Origin: Geotrypetes seraphini
Lineage: Eukaryota; Chordata; Amphibia; Gymnophiona; Dermophiidae
Reading direction: 5' to 3'
DNA: 64,000 nt
Assembly (NCBI RefSeq): GCF_902459505.1
Contig: NC_047086.1
Span: forward strand, 109,791,670 to 109,855,669
Shown: piece by piece, positions 1-13,200 of the stretch
Numbering within the stretch: position 1 is the stretch's first letter
How the letters are laid out: each line of letters starts with the position of its first letter
Translations under genes and position numbers: made by a program
Notes under the pieces: model-generated
Told to the model about the DNA's origin: nothing
The model's database searches: none
The model's input: only the letters and a program-made list of their open reading frames with translations

Positions 1-877
1 ACTATAGCAAAGGGAGGATGTTCTACATCCAATGATTCATCATGTACTTCTTCCCCGATGTGTAGGACTTTTTAAGAAGCAGGATCTCCCCTTCCCTCGT
101 GTTCCCATACATTAAAGTGTTTAAATGTAAAGGTGCCTTGTGATTTAAAGTTCTTAAACGTAGGTGCTCAGAGACAGCAAATTTGTACATTTAAAACTCT
201 AGGTACATATCGCTAAGGTCCTAAATCTATTGAAAATTAGCTTATTAATTAATCAGTATATGATAGTAAATATGGAATTTCTATAGCAACTGTTATACAA
301 TACAGCTATTTGAGAGTCATTACCAGTGGTCTTGAGCCCTTGCTGCAGTCTTTTTGAATGAAACCTGCAGCAAGTTGGGCACAATATGGAAACCACACTG
401 AGGACAATCACTTTATACACAAGCTAAATTATCTTGCTATTCCACTGCATTCATAGATGTACCTTCATGAAATGATTTTTTAAAGGTCCACACAATTTTT
501 GTAAGCTCTTTGGATACATTACATAAGGGATACAAGGTCAATGACTGAATAAGCAGCTGCCTTGGGGACATATTCATGAGCACTAAGTCAAGACTGTGCT
601 CTTTGTGGCATTTGACGTGTGTACTGCCATCTTTTGAGACATTAACCCTTTTCACTTTAATTTAGATATTCATTATATAGGTATTTATTGGAGGGATATT
701 ATTGCAAGAGTATTGGAGAACCTTTTTTATTTGGTTTTCACTTTTATACAAGCAGCACCTCAAATGACACTTTACAAACGGATCATAACTATGAATTATT
801 ATATTACTTCCTAATTGCAGCAAAATACTCTTGAGGCACTGGGAGGTGAATGGTCTTACCCCAGAAGGTATATGATA
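1..877. other. Intron of TP53I3, no gene seen
   Basis: I looked on the minus strand for the expected final TP53I3 exon (human residues from YKQMLVNAF on) and did not find it. No repeat family is obvious. Confidence 0.6.
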
Positions 878-884
878 ACTTGCC
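878..884 (-). other. GC-type splice donor of the last visible TP53I3 intron
   Basis: On the minus strand the junction reads AACAAG|gcaagt. Apart from T to C at position +2, it matches the strong AAG|GTAAGT donor, as known for functional GC-AG introns. Homology fixes the exon end here, since the frame afterwards reads unrelated residues. Confidence 0.8.
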
Positions 885-1080
885 TTGTTGGTTCTTGATC
901 TCAGAAGGCTTGTAAGCAGACTGCCTCTCTTGGCTAACAATGTTGTGAGCAGATCCCCCTTTATCTCTCCGGCACCCAGCAATCCATAAACAATCCATCG
1001 GCCGTCAGTTCGCAGGCAGCTCAGATTCTTCTCCCAATAGGATCCCCCTATGCAGTCCAGTATCACATCAACTCCAGCAT
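884..1080 (-). CDS. TP53I3: TP53I3 fourth coding exon
   Basis: The 197-bp exon follows acceptor ttttgtcccag and encodes [20 protein letters not shown] to [12 protein letters not shown], in frame with the previous exon. It must end after AAC AAG, where human continues YKQMLV. The bases that follow are gcaagt, so the donor is of the GC class. Confidence 0.93.
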
Positions 1081-1200
1081 CTGGGACAAAAGAGCACAGC
1101 CTTTTATTCAACCAGCCCGTCACCTCACCAGTTACAACTAAAAATCAGCATTGTTACTTTTTTTTCTTTATTTATTACTTTTATAAATATACATAAACCA

Positions 1201-1276
<76 letters not shown>

Positions 1277-4200
1277 AAAAAGAGAGATATAAGATATCAA
1301 ATAAAAAGAAAAATCAAATGACCTATTGAGCCAAATAACATTCAATATAGTATAACCAATCTCTCACACATTATAGGAGAAGCAATTCACATTATCTTTA
1401 TGTTTTTAGGCACAACAGCACCAAAATACAAAATAAAACACTTACAACACATCAAACAGAGCATAGAAAACAGATTTGAGAACTGCTCTGTTTGATGTGT
1501 TGTAAGTGTTTTATTTTGTATTTTGGTGCTGTTATGCCTAAAAACATAAAGATTAAAAATAAGAAAAAAAAGCAATGGTCCCAACACAGACCCACTATTC
1601 AGAAAAATTTCAAAAACAAAAAACAAATTCCCTTACAACAAAAGTATAGAAATCATAAACTCTTATAACAAGACTGCTGTATGCTTAGCATTAGAACAGA
1701 AACTAAGAATTTTGCTTATAATCGGCAGAAAAGCCTCAGAACCCCTTTAGAGAGGATACCCTCACCTAACTTGAGAGGGTAAATAACTTCATTGGCAGAA
1801 AATCCTCCAAAAACAATGACCGTCTTTACAATCTTAACAATGTTGTGCCAGCTAATCTTTCAAAACCAACAATAGGTCAAATCTTAAGTTTTATATATTG
1901 TGTCAACTATATATAAAACTATTTAGTGAGATTACATGATGCTGTGAGCTATGTCTTTGTGCTGCTCCATGGACCCACTTCGCAAAATCTTTATCAACCC
2001 AGCTCTACTGCTTCATATAGCACTGAATTCTCCCTCTCACATCATGTTCTTTGCATAGACAATTTTGGTCTAAATTGGGAAAGAGGATGTCTGGATAAAT
2101 GACGAAAAAAACCCCAAAAGAGCTGGGCCGGAAAGCCCCTGACAAGATGGCGGATCCCTCCCCAGTGCCAGCTATGGAGTTCACAGCGAAACAGCTGGCC
2201 CAACTAACTGCGGCAGTGACCCGTGCACTAGAACTGCACATTATCCTATTTCTCCCTCTCCCAGGTGAGACAATCTAATTTGATCCAATTCTTCCCTTCC
2301 ACTGTCACTGGCTATCTTTCGAAGAGCTGATCTTCAACAGCAGAATGAGTAATACAAACTGCTCACACTGGCCACCCCAGCCTTCCTTCTGACACAACAT
2401 CCTGCTTCCTTAGAGGTGGAGTATGTCAGAAGGAAGGTTGTGGGGCCAGCACAAGCAGTGTGCATCAGTTATGTTCTTTACTGCCAGTGAAGATTGGCCC
2501 TTTAAAGGTACACGGGAGGAGAGGTTTTGGGCATTTTTAGCTGGCAGGGTTGGGGATCCCCACCAGTTATATGTAGATGTGCTACTACTTAGTGGGCTAG
2601 GGCCTACCCATGGCTATGCCACAGGTCTATAATTTCCCAGATCACCTCTGGAACCAGTTTTAAAAATTGACATTACGTTGGCCACCCTCCAGTCTTCTGG
2701 TACCATGCCGGATTTTAAAGATAAATAACAAATTACTAACAATAGCTCTGCAAGTTCATTTTGCTTTAAGTTTTGGCTTCCAGTGCAATCTTCTTTTCAA
2801 GGTCTCTCTTTGCTTTCCTTATTAGCGCCTTGACTTGCCATTCTTTGTGCTGTTTACAACTATTTTCAGTTGAATCCTTTGTCCACTTCCTGAAGGATTC
2901 TCTTTTAGCTCTAATAGCTTCCTTCACTTCACTCATTAACCAAGCTGGCTGCCGTTTGGTCTTCTTTCCAACTAAACCTGCCATCCACAAAATACCTCCA
3001 CTACAAATGAATTTTCCACTCTATGCTAACTTATCTGGGTGTAAAAACCTAGAATGACCTCCCAGAAACCATCAGGAAAGAAACAAACTACACTACATTC
3101 AGAAAAAAAACTGAAGACTCACCTCTTTGACAATTAACTGTCTTCATATCTAAATAGCACCCCCTACGTCTTGGACCCTCCTCTTGCTTCTCCATGCCCC
3201 CTCCCCTACTACTCTCCCCTTCCTCTTTGATCTGTCGCCTTGAGCCTGTATAGGTATGTGTGACTCACAAATGGAAGATTAGATTAGATTTTACTACATG
3301 GAATATATCTGGTCTGGGCTTCCATGATGGTCTTTTTGAATAACATCCACATCTGATATAAATTTTTGCGCTCTAAGTTTCTTTTTTACCATTCTTCTTA
3401 TGTTATCAAGCCTCCTTTTTTAAAGTTAAATGCTATATCATCTTTTCTGTACAAGATTTATGCTTGATAATGTAATTAGAATTTGATAAATAAAATTTTT
3501 TTTAATGCTATTGTAATGGATTTTCTGTGTGCACTTACTCCAGAGATTATATAAAATTTAATTATATCATCAAGTGGTCTCAGCACTGTTAACTCCTGCA
3601 CCAATTCATGCACTCCACTAAAAACTAAGTCTAGAATTGCTTCGCCTTTTGGTCTCTGAACCAGCTGCTTTATAAAGCAGTCCTTGATTTTTTCAAGGAA
3701 TTTTACCTCGCTAGCATGCCCTGATGTTACATTTACCCAGTCTACCCTTTTCCATTGTAGGGAAGAAACAGTCTCAATGAGCCAGCACACCAACAAGCTG
3801 CTACAGCAATGCTTTGCTAATGCGTCGTTTAAGACAAAAAGAGCAATGCTGGATATTCTATTTTCAAACGATGGCACCTACAGGCCTGAATGCAGCTATT
3901 GAGTGGAAAGCTTTCCTGTAATGAAAATTGATTGGTGCTGTTTGGATTGACAACATTATGGTAGAGTTTGAAGTAAAGGCATCTGGCTGGAAGATCGCCA
4001 TTGTGGAAAGAGCCATGAAGAGAGTACTTTATGTAGTATTTCCCCTGACAATGCGGATATTGAAACAGGGTATAATAAAAATAATAATAATAATAGTTTA
4101 TTTTTATATACCGCCATACCCGGAAGTTCTAGGCGGTTCACAACAATCAAGCATAATACATACAGTACAAATAGATGTATTAAATTATCTAAAATTTGAC

Positions 4201-7200
4201 AAAGTTGAATGCATACAATATAGGAAGAATATAAATGATTTAAAATAATATAAAAGTATTAAGTTAAACGATAAGATTCATTAAGAACCCAACTTGTTGA
4301 ATAGTTGTGTTTTTATCTGTTTTCTAAAATCTAGATAAGAGGAAGCTTCTAACACAATTTTGGCAAGCTATGTATTCAGTTTGACCGCCTGAAAAGAGAA
4401 GGTTCTCTCGAGGAACATTTTGTAATGACAGGATTTTATTGAGGGATATGCAAACAAGTGTAATCTTCGAGAGCTCTTATTAGTGTAGCTTAGAGTAAAA
4501 TGAGGGGTAAGATAACCTGGTAGCATGCCAAATACTGCTTTAAAGCAGAGATACATGAAAACTTAAATAAAACTCTAGATTCCAATGGGAGCCAAAGGAG
4601 CTTTTGATAGAAGGGGGTAACATGCTCCCCTTTTTTTAAACCAAAAATGAGGCGAACAGCCGTATTCTGGATCATCCTCGATTTTCTGAGAATTTTCTTG
4701 AAAGCACCCAAATATATGATGTTGCAGTAGTCAAGAATACTTAAATGGAAGATTGAACTAACAAATGAAAAGAGGCTTCGTCAAAGTACTTCTTAATAGT
4801 GCAGAGCTTCCAAAGTACATAACATAAGAACATAAGAACATAAGAAATGCCTGCACCGGATCAGACCCGGGGTCCATCTAGTCCGGCGTTCCGCACACGC
4901 GGAGGCCCAGCCAGGCACATCCTGGCGAATACAATGTCACTCGTATCCCTCAATGTCTTCTGCAAGAAGATGTGCGTCCAATTTTCCCTTAAATCCTAGA
5001 ACGGTGGTTTCCTCCACCAGCTCTTTCGGGAGAGAGTTCCAGGCGTTCACCACTCGCTGTGTGAAGCAGAACTTTCTGACGTTTGTCTTGGCCGTGTCCC
5101 CTCTCAGCTTCAGGCCATGACCTCTGGTCCGAGACTGGGTTACATTTGCCAATGTGAATAACGCTGTTTCTTGCTCACCATCCTTTCCCCCTGTTGGTGA
5201 GTGAGCTTGCTCCATTATGTCAATTCCTTTTAGCAATTTAAAAGTCTCTATCAGATCCCCTCTCAGTCTTCTCTTCTCAAGGGTGAATAGTCCCAGTTTT
5301 CTGAGGCGATCTTTGTAGCTCAAGTTCTCCATACCTTTTACTAGCTTCGTCGCTCTCCTCTGCACCCTCTCCAGTAGTGTTATATCCTTCTTCAGGTATG
5401 GAGACCAGTGTTGGACACAGTATTCCAGGTGTGGTCTGACCATTGCTCTATAAAGTGGCATTATGACCTCCCTTGATCTACTCGTGATTCCTTTCTTTAT
5501 CATGCCTAACATCCTGTTAGCTTTCTTTGCCGCCGCTGCACATTGAGCCGATGGCTTCAGGGTTCTATCTATCAGTACTCCCAGGTCTTTTTCTTGATCG
5601 CTCTTCTCCAATGTTATACCTAACAGTTTGTACCCATGCTCCTTGTTTTTACTGCCCAGGTGCATCACTTTGCATTTTTCTACATTAAAACTCATTTGCC
5701 AATTTTCTGCCCATCTCTCAAGTTGCTTCAAATCTCTCTGGAGTTCTTCGCTGTCTTTTTGTGACCTGATTGCTCGGCATAGTTTTGTGTCATCTGCAAA
5801 CTTGATGATAGCACTGGTCGTTTCTTCTTCCAGGTCATTTACGAAGATATTGAATAAGATAGGCCCAAGAACTGAGCCCTGAGGCACACCGCTAGTTACT
5901 TTCTTCCAGTCTGAGTACTTCCCATTTATGCCCACTCTTTGTCTTCTGTTTTCTAGCCATTTTCCTATCCATCTCAGTATATCCCCTTCTATTCCATGAC
6001 TTTGTAGTTTCTTGAGAAGTCTCGCATGAGGTACTTTGTCGAACGCCTTCTGGAAGTCCAAGTATATTATGTCAACCGGTTCTCCGCTATCGACTTGTTT
6101 GTTCACTCCCTCGAAAAACTGAAGTAAGTTTGTCAAGCATGACTTCCCTTTCCTGAAGCCATGCTGACTACCTCTCAGCAGGTCATGGTTATCCAGGTGC
6201 TGTACAATGCTGTCTTTAATCAAAGCCTCAACCATTTTCCCAGGGACCGATGTGAGACTCACTGGTCTATAGTTTCCCGGTTCTCCCCTTGATCCTTTTT
6301 TGAAGATACCGAGATACTTTTCTTAAATATTAAATCTGCATGTTTTTCCAATGTGAGATGTTTGTCCAGTTACTCACAATATTTTTAAGGATTGCTCGAT
6401 ATTGTAATCCAACCCATTCACATGTATCAATGTATCAACCCATTCACATGTATCAGGGAACTCCTGTTGGGGTTACAATAGTGAAGTGCAAGCTTGGTGA
6501 CTGAGAGGTGAACAGATACGTGACTATTTTTTATAGAAACAGAGTATGATGGCAGAAAAGGGCCGTCGGCCCAACAAGTCTGTCCACTCGAATAACCCAC
6601 CCCCCTAAGCACTTCCTCAAAGTGAACCCACATGTTTATCCCATTTATTCTTAAAATCGAGCACGCTGTTGGCCTCTACTACCTGAGGTGGAAGATTATT
6701 CCATCGATCAACCACCCTTTCGGTGAAGAAATACATCCTAGTGTCACCATGAAATCTCTCACCCCTGATTTTTAGCGGATGCCCTCTTGTCACCCTAGGT
6801 CCTGTTAGGAAAAAGATGTCTTCTTCCACCTCAATACAGCCAGTAACATATTTGAACGTCTCTATCATGTCTCCCCTCTCTCTGCGTTCCTCGAGAGTGT
6901 ATAGCTGCAACTTACCTAGGCGTTCTTCATATGGGAGATCCTTGAGTCCATCCTAGTGGCCATTCGCTGAACCGATTCCATTCTCAGCACATCCTTCTGA
7001 TAGTGTGGCCTCCAAAATTGAATACAATATTCCAGATGTGGTCTCACCATGGACCTGTACAGCGACATTACCACTTCGGGCTTTCGGCTGACGAAACTTC
7101 TCCAGATGCAACCCAGCATTTGTCTAGCCTTGGATGAAACTTTCTCCACTTGATTGGCCGTCTTCATATCTTCACTAATGATTACTCCCAGGTCCCGTTC

Positions 7201-10200
7201 TGTAACAGTTCTAGTTAAGGTCTCACCATTCAGAGTGTAACTCCTCCCAAGACCAAACCTCAACCTCCTCTCAAAACACTCATCTACCCTGAAACGACCC
7301 ACAAGAATCAAACAGAAACCACTACTCTAACGTGTGCCTACCTAAACATCAGAGCCTTAGGATCCAAAACAGAACATATAAAAAATTGGATAAAAACCGA
7401 AAACCTAGACTGTCTCTTCCTCACAGAAACCTGGTTAACCTCAGACACAGACCCCAGAATAACAGAGGTATGCCCGCAGGGGTACAAAATAACAGTGACC
7501 TGCAGAGAGAAAAAAAGAGGAGGAGGACTAGCAATAATATTCAAAGACTCCCTAACCCTAAATATACAAGAAAAAACATCCACCACACAAATGGACTTCC
7601 TTGCCTGTCATCTCACAAGCTCCACACTAAAAAACTCACTAGCATGCATGCTCTGTTACATAACACTGGGAAATTGGACCACAACGAGACCTGAATTTGA
7701 AAACTTCATCTACCAAAACTCCTTAACAGCAGAATATAACCTTATCCTAGGAGACCTAAACCTCCACCTAGAAGACCCAAAATCCACACCAGCAAAAAAC
7801 TGTCTAGCATTTCTCAATGCCTTATCCTTCCAAATCCTAGACCCACAAACCACTCATGAAAAAGGACATCAACTAGACATTGCAGCCTTCATGACCCACC
7901 AATCAACCACCCCAGTAATTCAAACACCCAATGGAACCTGGTCCCCATCCCTCTGGTCAGACCACTACACTTACAATTTCAGCATTAACTGGACCAAGAA
8001 CAAAACCACACCTAAATCCCAAAAAATAACATACACCTCACGCAAACATATCGAGCCAACTGTATTCTGGAAAAAAATAGATGAAACACTCCAGGACCGC
8101 GACCCAAAAGACTTCATCTCTCACTGGAATTTTCTAGCCACCAACATCCAGGACGAACTAGCCCCACTACAAACCAAAACTAGAACCAGTAGAAGATCAG
8201 ACCAATGGTTTGACAACGATCTGCTCCAACTTAAAAGACAATGCAGAAGATTAGAAAGAAAATGGAGAAAAACAAACCTAGATCAAACGAAAACCGCCTG
8301 GAAAAAAATTAACAAACAATATAAAATCCTACTAAAAGACAAGAGAAAAACTCACTACACAAACCTTATAGGCACAGAAACCCAAGATACCAAAAAACTA
8401 TTCAAAATATTAAAAGACCTAACTGACACCAAACCCTACACGACCACTAACAACAACCCAACCCCCTCAGCCACCCTCCTAGCAGACTATTTCAAGAACA
8501 AAATCACTAACGCCAGAGCCACCCTCAACTTTACCCCATCCCACCTAAACGAAATCACAACCCAACCCACGGATAAAGAATCTACTACAGCGGACAGAAC
8601 ATGGTCTCAATTCCCCAACATACAATGGTCCAAATTCAATAAACTCTACAAAAAATACAGCCACGCCTCCTGTGACCTCAACCACTGCCCAGCATATCTC
8701 CTTACCACCTCCAGTGTAAAATTCCGTACTCTACTTCTGCAATGGATACAAACAACACTCACAGATGGCTTTTTCCCTGCTGACTTCAGCGAAATTATCA
8801 TCACCCCAATTCAAAAAGACCCAAAAGGACCAACAGACCAACCATCCAACTTCAGACCCATTGCCTCTATACCGCTATATGTCAAAATTACAGAAGGCCT
8901 AGTAGCCAAACTCCTCACAAACTATCTAGATGACCATAACCTACTCCACCCCATGCAATCAGGATTCAGAACTAACTTCAGCACAGAGACACTCCTGGGC
9001 TCCCTTATGGACACAGCCAGACAACACCTCAGCACAGGAAAAAAAATGCTTCTCATACAACTGGACCTGACTGCAGCATTCGACCTAGTTGATCATAACA
9101 TCCTTCTCCAAATCTTGGATGCAATAGGTATCTCAGATACAGTATATTCTTGGTTTGAAGGCTTCCTAAAATCCAGAACCTACAGAGTAAAATCAAACAA
9201 AGAAAAATCAGATCCTTGGTCAAACCCTTGCGGCGTACCACAGGGATCCTCACTATCCCCTACTCTCTTCAACCTATACACTGCCTCTCTCGGGGCATAC
9301 CTGGATAACCTAGGCATTACCACCTATAGTTATGCGGATGACATCACCATCCTCATACCATATGATCAGCCAAAGACCACCATGACAAACATAATACACC
9401 AAACAATAGAAACAGTTACAACCTGGATGAAAGAACACAAACTAAAACTCAACCCAGATAAAACTAAATTCATCCTCCTCGAAAATGACAAAGTCCCAAC
9501 TATAACCAATTTAGAACTTAACTCAATCAACTATCCAATCCAAACCACCATAAAACTACTAGGAGTGACAATAGACAGATGCTGCACTATGCAACTGCAA
9601 ATAAATAAAACCATACAGAAATCCTTTGCAATAATGAGAAACCTGAGACAAGTCCGGAAATTCTTTGAAAGATCACAATTCCAGCTCATAGTGCAATCCC
9701 TAATCCTAGGATTGCTAGACTACTGCAACATCCTCTACCTCCCCTGCCCTGCCACGATGACCAAGCAACTACAAACAATCCAAAATACTGCTCTGAGACT
9801 CATCTACTCACTGAGGAAACATGATCATATCACAGAAGCCTACATCAACTCACACTGGCTACCAATCCAAGAAAGAATATTATTTAAATTCTACTGCATG
9901 ATATTCAAAACCCTAAATGGAAACAGCCCAGCCTACCTAAACAATCGCCTCATCCAAGCAACCTCAACCAGACATAGAAAAACGCACTCCCCTTTCACAC
10001 CTCCCCCGATCAAGGAAGTAAAACGGTCAAAACAATACGACGGCCTCCTAGCCACTCGAGCTGCAGGAATGGATAACCAAATCTCCAACCTACTGTTAAC
10101 CACCCCAGACTACAAGATTTTCAGAAAACAAATAAAAACTATACTCTTCAAGAAAGCCCTGAAACAGTCCTAACCACACCCACTCTTAAAATCTCTTACT

Positions 10201-13200
10201 CTTAACAACACTTTTACCTATCAAATGCTATCTAAAACCCATAATTTCACCATATTCTTACCTCCTAAAGACCTCCACTTCCCTTTGGTAACTCTTTATC
10301 CAATGTTTATTACCTTAAAAAATTCTATGTCATCGCTTATTCTATTCCTTTTAATTTGTATGTAATTCCTGTTTTTTAGTTTGAATGTAATCCGCCTTGA
10401 ACCGCAAGGTAATGGCGGAATAGAAATCACTAATGTAATGTAATGTAATGTAATGTTTCCGCTACCAAGGTGCATAACTTTACACTTCTTGGCATTAAAA
10501 CTCAGTTGCCAAATAGTAGACCATTGCTCCAGTAAAAGAAGGTCCTGTGTCATAGTGTCAGGCAAGGTATCTCCGCCCACAATATTGCATAATTTAGCAT
10601 CATCGGCAAATAATGCAATTTTACCCTGAAGTCCCTGTGGCAGATCCCGTACGAAAATATTAAATAGGACTGGACCCAGGACTGATCCCTGCGGTACTCC
10701 ACTAAACACCTCCGACGTTTCAGAGGGAGTACCGTTTACCACTACCCTTTGAAGTCTGCCACTGAGCCAGTCTTTAACCCAGTTTAATGTTTCTCCTAGT
10801 CCCAGAGAGCTCATCTTGTTCAAAAGCCTTACTGAAGTCTAGATACACTACATCCATGGACTCTCCCTTATCTAGTTTTTTCATTACCCTGTCAAAGAAG
10901 CCGATTAGATTGGATTGGCAGGACCTTCCCTTTGTAAATCCATGCTGATGGGGGTCCCTCAGCCTCTCATCGTCCAGAACCGTATCCAATTTGTGTTTAA
11001 TCAATTTATTTAATACTTGGGCAATAAAGTGACTTGCCCAGAGTCACAAGGAGCTGCAGTGGGAATCGAACTAACAACCTCAGGGTGCTGAGGCAGCAGC
11101 TCTAACCACTAGGCTACGCCTACTTGAATAGTTTATTTTTCTTTGTGTATGTTGTTTACCTAACTTTTAACTAATAAATACAAGTTTTCCTGCCCTCACC
11201 ATTTTGTTCTCAAGCTCAACCCTATATTTTCACTTGCTGAAACTGTTTTTGCTTTCCTTTGGCATCTTTGGGATGTTCCCCTTGTCTCCCATCTTTTTAA
11301 CAATAAATAGAACAACTATGAAATAAAAACAAAGCAAACATGGAACATCTGAATAAGACAGAACATAGAAGAAAAGTTGTAGGGAGCTACTGGATAGTCA
11401 TATTTGTGAGGACCAAGAAAAAATGATTATGCAATTTACTGAGCTATTGCTTACTGTGTGTGAACTCTAGAACCTTCTCACTGAAATCTTCCTTCTTATA
11501 GTTAAAGCCAGCAGCTGCCCCGAGGTTTCTTGCCATGTGAAGTTTCTCCTGGGTTCCTGCAGTGACTATGGGAACTGCGCCCGCTAGTCGAGTCAGCTGA
11601 ATGGCTGCAGTTCCAACTCCACTAGCTCCTGCATGGATCAGCACCACTTCCTTCTGCTGCACTTTACCTAAAGCCAACGGAAGAAAAATAAATTACTAAG
11701 CCGACATTATATTAGGGTTGATTGTAACCTGAAGCAGTGATCCCTGCTATGCAACATTAAAATAGTTGTTCTCTCAGGGTTTCCACAGCTGGCATTGTGC
11801 TTGTTGCAGGTTTCCTGGTCTCGCTGCGTCTTGTCAGGTAGAAACCGACGTTTCAGCCACCATGCTGTGGCTTTCTTCAGGGTATGCTCTGAAGTCTACA
11901 GTTGACTTTGTAAATAGTGGGTTCACTGACCTGATTTTGAACAGGGAAGTCCACCAATTTGAATTTTGGTGGGAAAGTCAGTTGGTCAGTGAATCCTGAG
12001 CCCTAACTGAGTCTAGCCTTACCTGTGTACGTTCTGGTCTAGCAGAAACTTGTCTAACTTTGTCTCGAATCCCTGGAGGGTGTTTTCCCCTACTTCAGTC
12101 ACACATGGCAGGAACAGTGTTAAGAGAGAGCAACTAGGGCAACTGCCCCCTGGTCAGAGAGAGAGCCTAAGCTTGCTGGAAGCTATAGAAGCACAGCCTG
12201 TTATGTCTAATAACAGCTCTAGCAGGATACATATTTCAAATCTGAAATATTGAAATCACAAAATATAAAATTTATTTTTTCTACTTTTGTTGTCTGGGGA
12301 GGAGATGCCGAGTCTGACACGGGTGCAATTTTTTTACCACTGGAGCAAGACTTTTCACCGCTCCCACGAAGCATGATTCTATAAACCAATGCCTAGCGGA
12401 TGATTGACAATTGTGCTCCTCGATGCCTAGAAGTTAGGCATCACTTATAGAATCAGGGGCTATATTCCATATCCAGCAGTATAAAGTTCTATCAAACATT
12501 GGGGAATTAGTCCTATTATTTACAACTATAGTGAAGAAAACTGGAACAAACTGAATTACAAAGGAGGTGTTGGAATAACATCTTACCTACAAAATGAAGC
12601 AACTGAAAGGCTGTCAGCCATGCTTCAGGAATAGAAGCAGCCTGATGGAAAGTCATACCAGCAGGAATTGGCATTAGTTGACCCTCCTTCACAGAGGCAT
12701 ATTCAGCATTGCCACCCCCCGACAACAGAGCCATGACCAAGTCTCCGGTTTTCCAGCATCCTGTGCAGTCAGGTCCAAATCCTATTATAGTTCCAGCTAC
12801 TTCCAGCCCTAGAATTTCACTGGCTCCTATTGGGGGAGGATATTTCCCCTTCCTCTATGAAAACAGATTGGAGGGGAGTTATTAAAGTACCTAGGGAGAG
12901 AATTGCTTTGCAGTTTTAACTAAGCTTCTAAATGGGTGACATCTTTTAAACAGAGAAATTCAATGAACTCCATTTCATGGCATAGTTTACAGTAATAATA
13001 ATAATTTTATTCTTATATACCACCTAAGCCATAATAGTTCGAGGCGGTTTACAACAAGAAATACTGAACAAGCAGTAGAAAGATACATATCATACAAAAT
13101 ACAATATTAAAATAAGCTTAGTAAAAGGAGCCCTTAGTCTCAGGGGCATTTCTGCCAAACACATTCAAGCTTACAAAACAATCTTTTATCCTCCCTTAAA

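Larger units (their letters stand above)
6530..11010 (-). mobile_element. CR1/L3-like LINE split by an L2 insertion
   Basis: Minus-strand CR1 coding pieces lie at 6617-6910, 6916-7244, 10455-10823 and 10774-11004. The RT motifs [24 protein letters not shown] and FADDAKL lie to the right of the insertion. [11 protein letters not shown] (right) and [19 protein letters not shown] (left) abut in other CR1 proteins, so the 3.2-kb L2 at about 7246-10454 entered between them. This copy has frameshifts and is older than the L2. Confidence 0.88.

Noticed and set aside
437-655. Minus-strand frame taken as the final TP53I3 exon
   Set aside because: Its residues do not match the expected C-terminus and it has no fitting acceptor; the real exon is probably off the window.
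11018-11125. tRNA gene
   Set aside because: A and B boxes are present, but no cloverleaf; the sequence continues into a SINE body.
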